DNA of 64,000 nt from Cyclina sinensis (Eukaryota; Mollusca; Bivalvia; Venerida; Veneridae), in NCBI GenBank assembly GCA_012932295.1, contig JAAONU010000001.1:18352120-18416119 (forward strand), read 5' to 3'. Made by a program: the position numbers and the translations under genes. The notes under the pieces are model-generated. The model did no database searches, was not told the origin of the DNA, and saw only the letters and a list, made by a program, of their open reading frames with translations. Position 1 is the stretch's first letter, and each line of letters begins with the position of its first letter. Positions 19,656-32,800 of this stretch are shown piece by piece.

Positions 19656-22631
19656 AATGGACTTCAATAAAGTGATAAAACTCTAGGAGTTATAATTTTA
19701 TAGATATACACAAAACAAAATTGTTAACAAAATACTTCCTCGAATATACAACATATATCAGCAAACAAATAATCTGGTAAAATGTTTTAGAACACTGCAT
19801 CATAAATTGTTTTTCTTAAAACTCATTTTTACTAAGACGTTTAAAAACATAAACAATCAAATTTCTCTGTAATTAAGAAAGGATTCAGTTATTAAAATTT
19901 GGCATGCTACTTTGTTGAATTAAAATCATAGACTGTAGTTATAAAAGTAATAATATAAATATAATGCTATACCTAAACCAAACTGTCAATGGCATGTTTA
20001 TGAATATTTACATCATCTCTCATACTGCATCCCTTATATATATATACAGTAACAGATGATTCAATAATAGAAATTTGACATGCTACCCTAACAAAAGTAA
20101 TATAACTGTACATGTATAACTATAATGCTTTCACCCAAACCAATGGTGTCTGTGGCATATGAATATGCAAGTTATACACAATACACAAGGTAGTCAATAT
20201 CTATAACAAGGTCTATTTCATCACACAAACTGGTAATGTTTTACAATAAAATATCACAATGTCTATGGCCCTTACACTTATACACCTCAGTCATCTTCCC
20301 TTTACATACCATAAAATCAAGGTCATTGACAAAAGTGCTCTAGTTCTTGCACAAACATACCAAAAAGTGAATGCCTTTATAATTTGTTCTATATCACAAA
20401 ATTAAAACAACCACACAAGTAAATACAATTATTTTTGGTTTTTAGAAATAAAAAAGACATATTATACAGCTCCTCATAAAAATTCATACCTATACACTGT
20501 GATTTACTTCACAAAATCTCATACAAACCAATTAAACCAAGCATATACTTGTCATGTTACATATGTAAATACTATACACAATAGGAAATTTGTTTCTTCT
20601 ACCCGAGTATTGTCAGTACAAATTGCACTCATTAAAATATTGAGACCAGTCAGTAACAGTCACAAATGTCATTACTAATAACATGTATACTGACCGTACA
20701 TATTTTGAAAACACCACACTGTCTCCTATAATTTTCCTCAAAGAAATGACCAGGAATGATCGTGACTGCGATAATTCAATTTTCATTTAACATCTTCAAG
20801 TAACACGTAGTACTGACACATTAAAATGTATTCTAAAAGATTAAAAGACATCAAAACAAAAGGCATATTAAAGGAAGCTAACAAATTAACTGAACCACAT
20901 TTTAAATATGCAAAACATGTTACTATAAATGCAGAATACAGTAACAAGCTACATGTATAAAAGAAAACCAGTCCCAAAATTACACATAAAATTATTCTAT
21001 CATTATAATAGGGCAAAAAAGAAACTACAAGTACAGTGAATTTTCAATAACCAGAAGTTGGTATGGAATGAGAAAAGTGTCTGAGCCATCCAAATGCTCT
21101 AGTTTTAAATATCTCATGTTTAACTCATGAAATCTTTAAAAATGTTCATAATCTACATGCTTGACAAACTTCCTTTCCTGTTTCTGGGTGAAATATTAAA
21201 ATACATGTTGTTTTGAAGGCATAAAAGAAGAAAAATTATCAATAATGCATGATTCTATATGTTGTTTTTAAATACAATACACGTAGAAAAACTTTAACTT
21301 TTCCTTTATATATAATTAATCAAAACAAATAAATGCTACACCAAGAAATCATCTATAAATCAAACTCAGTAAAATAAGTCATCATAAATCATATTATTTC
21401 TTTTCCTTTTTTTAAAATGAAACTATTTAAGAAAAAAAAAGACTAAAACGTTTTTCAACTGATTTAAAATTCAAATTTTTTTTTTTTTTAACTTCATTTG
21501 TCTGATCTTTATTTTTCAATGCCTTCACTAAATGGTGAAAATAATATTTCCAACACTTTAACTGGACCCATTACTGATTCATCACCTTTTGAGCTTTAAT
21601 TAAGCTCACTTTGTCCTGCTGAAAATCAATAACAATTAGCCATTCAAATAACAACAAAAGTGATCAACACAACGTGTAAAATAAAATAAAATATAAAGCA
21701 AAGGTAAGAAATATTTTTCATGACTGAGTTTCCACAAATTGGAAAGGAAAATATCTGTCGTGACGACAGGTGCTCCACGAGCCATTGAGTTACAGATGCT
21801 CAAGTTATCAGCGATAATGCATAGTTAAACACAAAGAGAATGTTACCAGGATTTAAGAGTGACTTCAGGTTTCCCCAAGGTCTAAAGTTATTGCCATTCA
21901 AGTTAACAAAGTTTTGTTGTATTTGTGTAGCTTTATTTCTGTAATAACCATGTATAACCTCATGCATGCTTGAATAAACTATATTGTTCACATGTGTTGG
22001 TCACAGTATATGAACATCATGTCAGGTTATTATTTTTCACTTTTCTTTTCCACCTTTGGTCTAAGTTTTTAAATCAACTATTGCAAATTTCTGCAGGCTT
22101 TTATTAAAGTTACAAGTCACACTCCAGCAGATTCATTTTTAATTTACAGTCTTTCACATATGTTTTTATATGTGAAGCAATATGATTATGGAAGCTTATT
22201 TGGCAAGTGGTTTTTAGAATGCTAATACTGAAAGTAAGATGCGAAACTAGTTGGAACATTTGAATATGTAGTTACTATAATTTTGCACTAGACTCTCAAC
22301 AGTAAAATTGCACATTGACTTTATCAACTTGTGAAAACAAGCTCTTTGTTCCAATGAACACCATGCCCCCAGCGGGGCCTCAAAAATGTTAAAAGTTTTA
22401 TGACAAACAAACAGACAGACCAAAAACAATAAGCTCTCCCTCTGGCAGCATAAAAATATAACATGATATATGTGTATGACTTTGACATGTAAAATTGCAT
22501 TAGTATGCAGAACACACATCTGTATAATTTCTTGAAGGTCTTGTGACATTCATAACACAGATTATGTAAATATGTTACTATCCTTAGAACATTATCACAG
22601 TCTTCTGAAAATGGCATGGTTGATTGGAAAA
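19656..22631. other. AT-rich intergenic region 3' of MFSD11
   Basis: Mostly simple AT-rich sequence with short microsatellite-like runs (TATATATATA near 20037, a T run near 21478). A fragment of a dispersed element (ATGCCCCCAGCGGGGCCT) lies near 22362-22379. A possible tiny minus-strand terminal exon at 21571-21618 is treated separately. No RNA gene or substantial open frame was seen. Confidence 0.5.
21571..21618 (-). other. Candidate minus-strand terminal exon (tentative)
   Basis: The sequence TTGATTTTCAG followed by CAG GAC AAA GTG AGC reads as an acceptor and a 15-residue open frame (QDKVSLIKAQKVMNQ) ending in TAA. It is short, so chance is possible. It could belong to an alternative MFSD11 transcript or to an unseen gene. 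Confidence 0.15.
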
Positions 22632-22724
22632 TCAGTCAAAATCTGGTCGCGGATCTGCTGCAGATAATAACTCTGTACGATCGTCGTCGGAATCATCGCC
22701 AGAGTTATTTTCCACAACAGTCCT
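22632..22724 (-). other. Candidate alternative last exon with an acidic tail (tentative)
   Basis: The acceptor TTATCTTTCAG at 22725 is followed by 30 codons and a TGA. The protein reads RTVVENNSGDDSDDD and on to a Pro/Asp end, much more protein-like than the surrounding DNA. Read in phase 0 it would join MFSD11 exon 11 (which ends in phase 0 at 25754), skipping the normal last exon. No donor in the normal last exon gives this frame. The exon could instead belong to an unidentified gene. Confidence 0.35.
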
Positions 22725-22804
22725 CTGAAAGATAAAACAAATAAAAGTATTAATAGCAGTATGGCAAGATAAAAGTGAAACTTATATAAATTACATTTTT
22801 AATC

Positions 22805-22812
22805 ATTTTATT
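22805..22812 (-). terminator. Candidate polyadenylation signal of MFSD11
   Basis: On the minus strand AATAAATAAAATGATT is found about 1.09 kb after the MFSD11 stop codon. This is the first canonical AATAAA I noticed downstream of the stop, giving a 3' UTR of roughly 1.1 kb. Earlier variant signals were not excluded. Confidence 0.35.
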
Positions 22813-23896
22813 TATTTCATATCTGAAGTAAGGAATTTCTCATCTGAATCATTAATTTTTCTTTTTTAATATCATCTTTTTGCTATACGAGACAGACAAA
22901 AACTTGCCTGAAATACTTGATATCCAGTATAATAAATTCTGAATATACATGTATGAATAGTTGAATACATCAGTTAATATACAAATAAAGACTGAAGCTG
23001 AAGTTGATGTATACTGTTGTGAACCTAGGAAAAGCAATATGTCTGAGGACAAAGTCGAAGGTTGATATCATCCTCCAAGCTTTGCAAAACTTTACATCAA
23101 CCTCAACTTCTGTCTTTGTTTGTTATATTATCTACCTCCAAAAATGTTATCAGTTTCACACTCATTACTTCTCTCTCAGCTCTAATTACAGTTTTCCATA
23201 CTGAAATTCTAAATTCTCCTATACAGTATAGAATGAAATTAAATGGGCTGATGCAAAGAAGACGTTATGAAAGGTGTGTGACAGGTGTGAGGTAGACAGC
23301 TGTTTTAGGTATATTCATATGCAAAGGAAGAATGTTTACACATCTAACATGGGTTATGCAACATCTTGAAATTTTTAGGCATATGACAGTACATGTGTAA
23401 TGTGGACAGAGTAAGTAACAGCATTACTGTACGGCAGAAGGAAGACAAATATTACAAAAGTACTGTGAGTGGTAAAAAATGGGGCTGAAATGCATAAAGT
23501 TTAATGAAGAAAATATTTACTAGATTGTCAGGCTAAAAGTTCATAAAATAATACAACTTTGAATTTCAAAAGCATAAAAAGAAACACAGCAATATTTTCA
23601 TGCCTTACAGAAGACACTTCTATATAATTTGCATATTGATAGATACAATAAATAAAATTCTCACCAAATCAATTTTTGTCTTAATCTCCTTACTTTATAT
23701 GGAAAAAAAAATACAAATACATATGCACTCTTTAAATGATAAAAACTATACTTAGTACATTTAAATGTATTTTTCTACAGAGGAGACCTTCATCACATTG
23801 CATTACTACTGTATTTACTAGTTTTATGTTACACATCATCACATATTTTTGCAACTTATTCAAAAAAAGAAAGAAAGTTAAACCTACCGGTAATTG

Positions 23897-26800
23897 TCAA
23901 ATACTCTGGTACCCCTCTCGTTTAAGTTTCGTACTCTCCCATTCTATAACTGAGAAAGCTAGTGAGCCAAAGGAACCAAATATCACCATGATGAGAAGCT
24001 GCCATCTGAGAATCAAATAGTCACTGTAGAAAAAGGCTACAGCTGCTGCTATTGACTGGAATAGATTAAAATATAGAACAATTAACCCTTAACCTGCTGA
24101 ATTTTTGTAATGGATTAGCCCAGCTTTGAATTTGGAACAGTCCATTCAAAGGTATTTCTATATCAAAATACAAAAAATTGAGCTACCAACAGTATAGAGC
24201 CTGGTCAGACTGCACGGATGTGCAGGCTGGCCTGGCTCTATTCTGGTGGCAAAGGCTAATCACTTTTGGTTCCAGCAGGTTAAGGGTTAAGCTCATGTGT
24301 ACTATAATTAGGGCTTATTATAATCAAACACAGTATTACAGTTATGTGGGTTGGAAAATTATCTAAGAATGGTTTGTGTGAAGTACCAATTAAAGTATTC
24401 TTTTATCTTTAAGAATCTGCAAACACACTCAACTAAATAAATTTCAGTTTCAAAACTCTTGCATACTGTTACTAATGACAGGTGTTCAATTTTGTTGCCA
24501 AAGATTTTCTTTAATGGCTAAGGTATATTTCAACAGTAACATTCCTAATTAATTTAGTTAATAGGTGCTACAATTTAATATAGAACAGTCAAAGAATGTG
24601 ACAATTAAACCTGTTCAAAGATAGAATGTTCTTAGGGTGAAGAAAAAATTTAATGTATATGTGCACTGTGTCAGAAACTACTCTTTTCAGTTTTCAATGC
24701 ACTGGAATAAAATTAAAAATGTATTATCACCAATAAATGTAGATCAGCAGGGAGTACTTTGACAATGTGACACTTTTTACCGACCAAATGCCTGACAGGC
24801 GCACTAACCAAAATGGTGATTCCAGTACACCCTCTCAAACTTCGTTTGCAAGAATATAACTAGGACCACTTTGACCATGTTTAAGTAAGTCAAAGTCTCT
24901 AAGCATTACAAGATCTAACAAGTAAGGGGTGGGTGGAACAACAATAACTTTCTCTGCCTCCTTAAGTCTGTTATAAAATGCACTTTGTGGTTGGGCACAT
25001 TGTCACACAAAAGATGAACATACTTCCGACATGTTAAAGGGTGGCACTTTTTGTGAAATTTATTCAATTGTTTCAATACAATTGTAGTGGAAGTTGACAA
25101 CAGTAACTCATTTTGGATCCGTGTCAATAAATGCAGTATCCATCTTTCATTTTAAGTTTTTAACTGCTTTTTCAAAATCAAATGAACTCATGCTAATGAC
25201 AAGTTTGTCCACTGAACGTATTCCCTTACTCAGCACCAGTTTTCAGGATTTCAAAGATTTTACCAACAGTTTCCTTCGTCACTGACACGACAGGTCAATC
25301 AATGTGAGCAGCATCTTTCAACCCCCTATTAAGTGGATTTAAATTTAAAATTCACCACCCACCTACCAACATATCATAAGAGAATTTACCCCTCCATAAA
25401 TTTTATCCTTCTGTTGATGAACACCTATTGCTTTCAACCCAAGGAATGGCCTACCTCATTTAAGCCCTAACTTCAGGCACACTTCCTGTTCATTTGCCAG
25501 ACATTTTGCATACAGTGTAATGAATACCATATAAAGCAATGATTGCATTAATGTCAGCAAATATATGAGAAAGATTCTTACCTGTGACATGCTTTTTAAA
25601 TCATTCTATCAATACAAAGTAGTTTTTATGTAAACATTGAACAATTTCCACAAAATAACACAGCAAGCAGTATCAATATTTCAGAAGACCCTTCTTATAA
25701 CAAGTGTTATTTTTCTACTTGCTTCAATGTACTGTTCAATCTACTGTACCCACCTGTATAAATTTGAAGATGGCAAAGGCAGGAGAGCTATCCTCAGGGA
25801 ACATGTAGCCTAACAAGGAATAAATCTGTGTGTTGAAGCTGCTGTCACCCAGACCCAGTAAGAAGCTGCACAGAATAGCTATATACTTGCTGAAAATATA
25901 GTTCATTTGTGACTCAGAAAACCCTTTAGTTTCATTTATTTGAAAAAATTTTGTACATGTACTTGCAACTCAAATATCAAAAGCCTTAGAGAAGAAATTT
26001 TACTAACATAAAACTGTATATTCTTAACAGTTTCTGAGCAATTAGATAAGAATTTAAGATAAGAGTTTACAATGAGTCAGGTTAAAAACTTGCTAAAATA
26101 GCAATTGAACTTCTCCACAACTCAGACAGAAGGATAAAAAATAATTTATTTGGATTATCTAAAAGTGTTTAGACTATAAAGGATTTCTTTAAAATAAATG
26201 TGTTACAGTCCTTTAAAGGTGTAACAAATGTTAAACATTAACCTTGCTGATTTTCTAGAACGTGCTTGTCCATTACCTGGTTTGTTTGTAAAATCAAATT
26301 TATCATTTATACAAGTATTACTTAAAAGTTTACTGAATGAAAATGAACAGTGTGATTCATAGTGAGACTGCTCTAAGGTGAAAAATTGCATGATAAGGAT
26401 TAATTCAGACGGATTTTCAACAGCATACAGATCAACTATGTCCTATTGCAAACAGACTGACTACAGACTGACTACAAAGGTATCATATTTGAAAATAAGA
26501 ATTACTTTGTGGTTATGTATGTGTCCTCATCTGTTGGATCTATGGGTGATTTACTTGGCAAGTTTATGAAGATGAGGTAGAAACATGCCATGTGTACCAC
26601 ATAGCCAAACATAACAATGATATCACGTCCTCGTCTGTTTGTTGACTTTCCCATCAGTCCAAAAAATGTACCGCCTGTAAGGGTATATAATAATTTGAAA
26701 GTCTAAAACACACAAATTTTTCTTCCTTAACACTTTATCACTTATTATTATTTCCATAGAAAAATAAAAACATAAGAAAGGTTGATATAAGATGGACTGA

Positions 26801-29800
26801 CAGATCACAACAGGTGAACTTAAAGAGGTTTTTTTAGCAAATATTAAGACAGACCTACATCTGTAATAATCATACTGATATAATAAGAGAAAAACATCCA
26901 GAAGACATATCTTTATTACATACTAAACTTAAAATGTTTATTTCTTTATCAATAAATACTACAAACCAATAATTTCTCCAGCACCAATGAACATTCCTGA
27001 AATACCAATAAGACCTTTGGATTCGCTACCGAAGTATTTTGTGTTGGAGAGACATGTGCTATACACGCCACTGAAAAACGTCAACTCTATACCTGGAAAA
27101 TATATAAACAATTGATAACAACTTCATCACAAGAGCATATGTAAAATGTTGTAGTTACTTTTTCTGCGAATTAACCTTAATATATCATATTAAACATATT
27201 AGCTACAGAACAGGTTATTTTTCTAATTGAATCTTTAGTGTAACTGGTTTTTCCTCTGTTTCTTTTAAAGCACTTCCTTTCAAAGAAACACAGTAACTGT
27301 TAACTTTAACATTCATTCTCTGGCATAGAAAAAGAGTGAGCTGTTTAAGAAAGCAGAAACTTAGACAGATTTAAAAAACCTGCATTCAAATTTAATGTAA
27401 TAAAATTATACCATATATATATAATATATACACTTTTTGTACAAAACCTATGTTGAGCACCTTTTAAGTGAGATGGACATTTTCTATCTAAATGGAATTT
27501 CTTATTTCCTAGATTCCTAAATAATGTTCACTTTGAAAACATTGCACTCTTCTTCCACTGTGTCTAGAGCAAAATTCTTAAAACACAGTCAAATCTGTGT
27601 TTAAAAATCACAGATGGGATGATCTGACTGCATACATATGTTTAGTTTATTTAGGACTGGCATTTTACCCTTCAGACCATTAACAACAGTCTTTCATTTT
27701 TCATATATTTGTTTGCTTAGAGATAAACAAGTCATTCAAAAATATTCTTTCTCTTAAAATCTTCAAGAACATAAAAATTACCAATAGGTAACTACAAAGT
27801 AATTAGTTAAATACCCGTGTAAGCTATAGCTATACTCAGTAACAACATCTCCTTAGTTTTCATCAAATGAAGAGACCTCTCTGAAATTAGAACAAACAGC
27901 AATCTTAAAATCTTAAATCTTACTGAATTAACTGACATTTGGATATTGTACGAATTAACTGAAACAAGCTACATGACAAAATAGTTTTCTTAAACATATA
28001 AGAGCAAATTATAATTTTAGATTTTGTAAATGCCCTATGTAACATAGTGATGCATGGATTTTCGTCGTTAACATCAGTCAAGCACCTTGAGGCTGTACTG
28101 AAAAAGAAACTGTGGAAAACAAAATCAGCAGCAGAATTTTACCTCTTCTTTTAACTTCTTTTTACATCCTGATTATGTTCAAAAGCTTAAATACAGCTGA
28201 ATGTGAGTCTTGGAATTTGGTGACAGACCTCGAAATCTCTTAGTAAAAGCACATTTTTCTGTGTATCATGTCATTCCTTCAAGGCAGACATAAACTTTAA
28301 GTTTGTTGCATTGTGATTCGTTTGATAATGTTTCACCTGTCACTGTGGAAAACCATTTCACTGATGAAATTATTCAACTCTTAATCTGACTAAACTGTGC
28401 ATGCTAAAATGTAGTGAGAAGCTGTTTTAATATGGAAAACTGGTAAGGGTACCAGACACCAAGAATCATTTTGTTTCAGCCATATTACTGTTGTTGGAGT
28501 TGTTGTTGTTTTTTGTTTGTTTGTTGTTTTTTTTTGGTCTAACTTACTCAGTGCAGTTAAAGGTGTATCCACCAACGGTTGGCCACTGAAAAATAAGTCG
28601 TTAAATATTTAATTATCAGTGTTAATATCATATCTCACTAATATTTTTATCAAATTTTTTCCTTCAGCTCAACTAAATGCTATCACAAATGTTAAATCCC
28701 AAACATTTTCAATTTTCTTTGAAAAGTTAATAGAATCTAAATCAAATCTGTAAACACTGCATTCATTCTTCCATCTGTGGAGCTGTGAGTGAATACTAAC
28801 AAAGTAATAATCTTTTGCTCACTCTCAACTGAGTGGTGTCTTGCCATAAATCAAGATGAGCTTGTATGTCTACCTTTCTAATCAAGCAAAGTACATTTTA
28901 ACTGATCTTAATTAAAAATCAAGTGGAATACTTTTATCAATACCTAGAGTTGAGGTTAACAAGATTATCTGAGTCAGTGCTTCGTTTCTTTCTCAGGAAC
29001 AACAGGAAAATGGAACCAAGTAAAGCCGCACCACTCAACCCGATAAACAATTTATTACGTTCTGCCTTGGTTATATATTCACTGCCTTTAAGAACAAAAT
29101 GGCTGTATGCATTGCCGAACAACAAACTGGAAAAGAGAATGTATGTATTTTCATACAATGAGCATAAAAATAGTGTTTTCTGTCAAGATAAATATTAACA
29201 AGAGGGCAATGACGGCCCTAAATTGCTCACCTGTGTATAACTGCTAAAAACGACAAGTGCAATGTATGGGTTTATCATCAAAATGAAAGAAAGAACTAGA
29301 CAATGCTGCATGCCAATAACAGTAAGTGTGACCCCTGTTTGGAAGCTAAGTATGACCCAGGAAGCATAAATTGAATAATATTGCTAAATTTACAATGCTT
29401 CAAACAAAATTTCACAACTCTCAGCTTTATGGTTTCTGACAAGAAGATTTTTAAAGTTTGCCTATAAAAGTCTATGGTCAACATCTGACCCATGGTTAAA
29501 GTAAAAAAAAATACACCATGGCCAGGTCTGAAAAATCTTGGCAGATGTCCTCAGGGCTATGTTTCATGCAAATTTCAACACTGTAAGCCTTGTGGTTTCA
29601 CATTAGAAGATTTCCTTTATATATCTATGTAAAACATGGGACTCCCAGGGAGGAACCAATAGGTTCAAAATGTCTCAACAGGGACAAAATTTTAACAATC
29701 TTGGTGATGCTACACATTACATTTCATAACTATAAGCCTAATGGTTCCTGACAAGATTATATTTAAGGAGTGTGTCTATATAAATAAATGTTAACATCTT

Positions 29801-32800
29801 ACCTGGAGGGTGGGGCCAAAAATGATCCAGGTTTCAATGATCTTTACAGAGGTCCACTAGACAATGTTTAGTGCAAAATTTTAGAACTCTGGGTTTGGTG
29901 GTTTCATACAAGAAGAATTTTAAAGATTTTTCTTATTTAAACACAAACATATGACCCTTCAAGTGGGGGACAATAATGACCCAAGAGATATAATATGAAA
30001 AAATATTTTCAGAGGTCCACTAGAAAATGCTACACACCAAATTTCAGAGCTCTGGGCATGCTGTCTTGACAAGAAGATTCTGGATTTTTTTCATTCTTGT
30101 TCCCACTGCAACCGAGTTCTGCTTCTTTGAACAATTTTTGTAATGATTCATGCAAAAAACATCCATGCCAAGTTTCATCAACTTTGACAAAGTTACTGAA
30201 AGTCGACAATGGATGTCACCAAAAGCACAATGGACACAAGGAGATAAAAAAAAGCTCATCTTGAGCACAATGTGCTAAGGAGAGCCTAAAATAAAGTATA
30301 ACACTCAAACTTCTTTCCAACAGTAACATGATTAATTGACCTTATTTATCAAAATTTATTTGTGTGTACCAATTTTTTTCTGAATTGATCTGTCTCATCT
30401 TTATTGTTTACTACTTCAATGTTACTGGTATCTATCCACATATCCAAGTTCTGTGAAACTAGTCAAAATTAATCAAATCAAACTGCAATTAAATCAAATG
30501 ATGGTGTACTTATTGTACTTTTAAAGCGATTTAGTCCCTTCAATGCCTATTGCCAGGTATGAAAGATAATCAGGTCAACTGCCGATTCAATGAATCACAT
30601 TGCAACTGTTGCCTCAATCTTTTGGGATTTCGAAGGATCCAGATTTTATGGACAAACAGAAGAACAATGAATCTTTATCCTCAGGTGATACATAGGTAGC
30701 AGACTAACTAATGTGTATAATACTGAACAATCAACACAACAACTGACTAACCTACACTGAAGTAGAGCCCAGAATATGCCACTGTTCCGAGATATTGTCT
30801 CCGAGTCGGAGTTGATGGTCAGAAAATTACCTTGCCCTGTCCACAGTACTGAAAAAATATAATTTCAATCACTTCACAATCAAACTGAAGAAAAGCATCT
30901 TTAGGAATGTTACTTGTATAATGTACTCAGTAATTCATTAATCGTTATCAAACCTTAATATGATCCAAAGCACCAAATCAACTTGGATAATATAAATGAA
31001 TGAACTACTGGTAAATCGTGAACACATCAAAGTAATACCAATACTCCATTTTAAAAAAATTATATATATATAACTGTCTAAAACTATTTGCCATCAGTAC
31101 CCATCCAAAAAACACCAAGGTAATACCAATACCTCTACTTCCCTTTCACTGAGAAGGGAGTTAATAAACCTTTAGAGCAGGCATCTTTATCATGATAAAC
31201 TAGAACTATCGCTGAATGCGATTCATACCCCCACTAATGTCCTTGACAGAAGACGACATGGAAAGGTGGTTAAGGTAATAACTTTAGTGGCACAAATACA
31301 TATACATAAAAAGAAATTATCTCTGGTGAAAAAAACAAATTGTACAGGTAATAGTATAAATATATATTGTCAAATCATGTTCGAAACAGTTACAAATAAC
31401 CTTTCATTTTCGTGAATATCTGTTCTAGTTTCAGAAACATTTAAGTATTAATGGTTATATCAGAACATTTTCTAAGCCTAAAAGGGGCATAACTTGTGTC
31501 ATAATTCAATGGAATTGTAGAATTTTCATCATCTGAGCTTGCTTGTAACCATTCATATAAATTTTAAGTTTCAAGTAAATATCTGTTCTGGTTTACGAAA
31601 CATTATAGTAAATAAATTTAAAGACATAAAAATGGACATAACTTTGTCAAAATACAATACAAAGTTATCCCCCCCCTACTTTTTTTAGTTATGAAACTTG
31701 ACCTGCATATCTTACTTGCAACACTTCGTATACATTTGAAGTTTCAAATGATTATCTGTTCTAGTTTTAGAAATATTCAAGTACAGGTTAAAATTTCAGA
31801 ACATTTTCTAAGTCAATTTTTGACCTTCAAGTGTGGCCTTGACCTTAAGCTGGCACAAGGGTAAGATGGGTTCTGCACATTGCCCAGTTGGGGTGAACAT
31901 TTGAGTCAAGTTTGAAGAAAATCCTTCCATTAGTATAGAATTTATAGAGCGGACACGACATATTGTCTAGTATTGATTGTAAGTAAATTAAAAGACTTAA
32001 AAAGGGGCATAACTTTGTCAAAATGCAATACAAAGTTATGAAACTTTACCTGCATATCTTACTTGTGATACCTCATATATTTTTTAAGTTTCAAGCAAAT
32101 ACCTGTGCTAGTTTCAGAAATATTCAAGTACATGTTAGAATTTAAGAACATTTTCTAAGTCAATTTTGACCTTCAAGTGTGACCTTGACCTTAAGCCGGC
32201 ACAAAGGTAACATGGGTTCTGCACATAACCTTGTTGAGTTGAACATTTGAGTAAAGTTTGAAGAAAATTCTTCCATTAGTATAGGATTTATAGAGCGGAC
32301 AGGACATATTGACTAATATTTGATTGTATGTAAATTTGAAGACTTAAAAAGGGGCATAACTTTGTCAAAATGCAATACAGAGTTATGAAACTTGACCTGC
32401 ATATCCTAATTGTGACACTTCATATATATTTTAAGTTTCAAGCAAATACGTTTTCTAGTTTCAGAAATATTCAAATACATGTTAAAATTTAAGAATATTT
32501 TCTAAGTCAATTTTTGACCTTCAATTGTGACCTTGACCTTGAGCTGACACATGGGCAACATGGGTTCTGCACATCCCCTTGTTGAGGTGAACATTTGAGC
32601 CAAGATTAAAGAAAATCTTTCAATTAGTGTAGGACTTACAGAGCGGACACGACATAATGTCTAATATTTGATTGTTTGATATTTGACCTTCAATTGTGAC
32701 CTTGACCTTGAGCTGACACATGGCAACATGAGTTCTGCACATCCCCTTGTTGAGGTTAACATTTCAGCCAAGTTTGAAGAAAATCCTTCAGTTGGTATAG

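Noticed and set aside
27405..27432. TATA box or promoter from the AT dinucleotide run
   Set aside because: Intronic microsatellite with no start site or gene near it.
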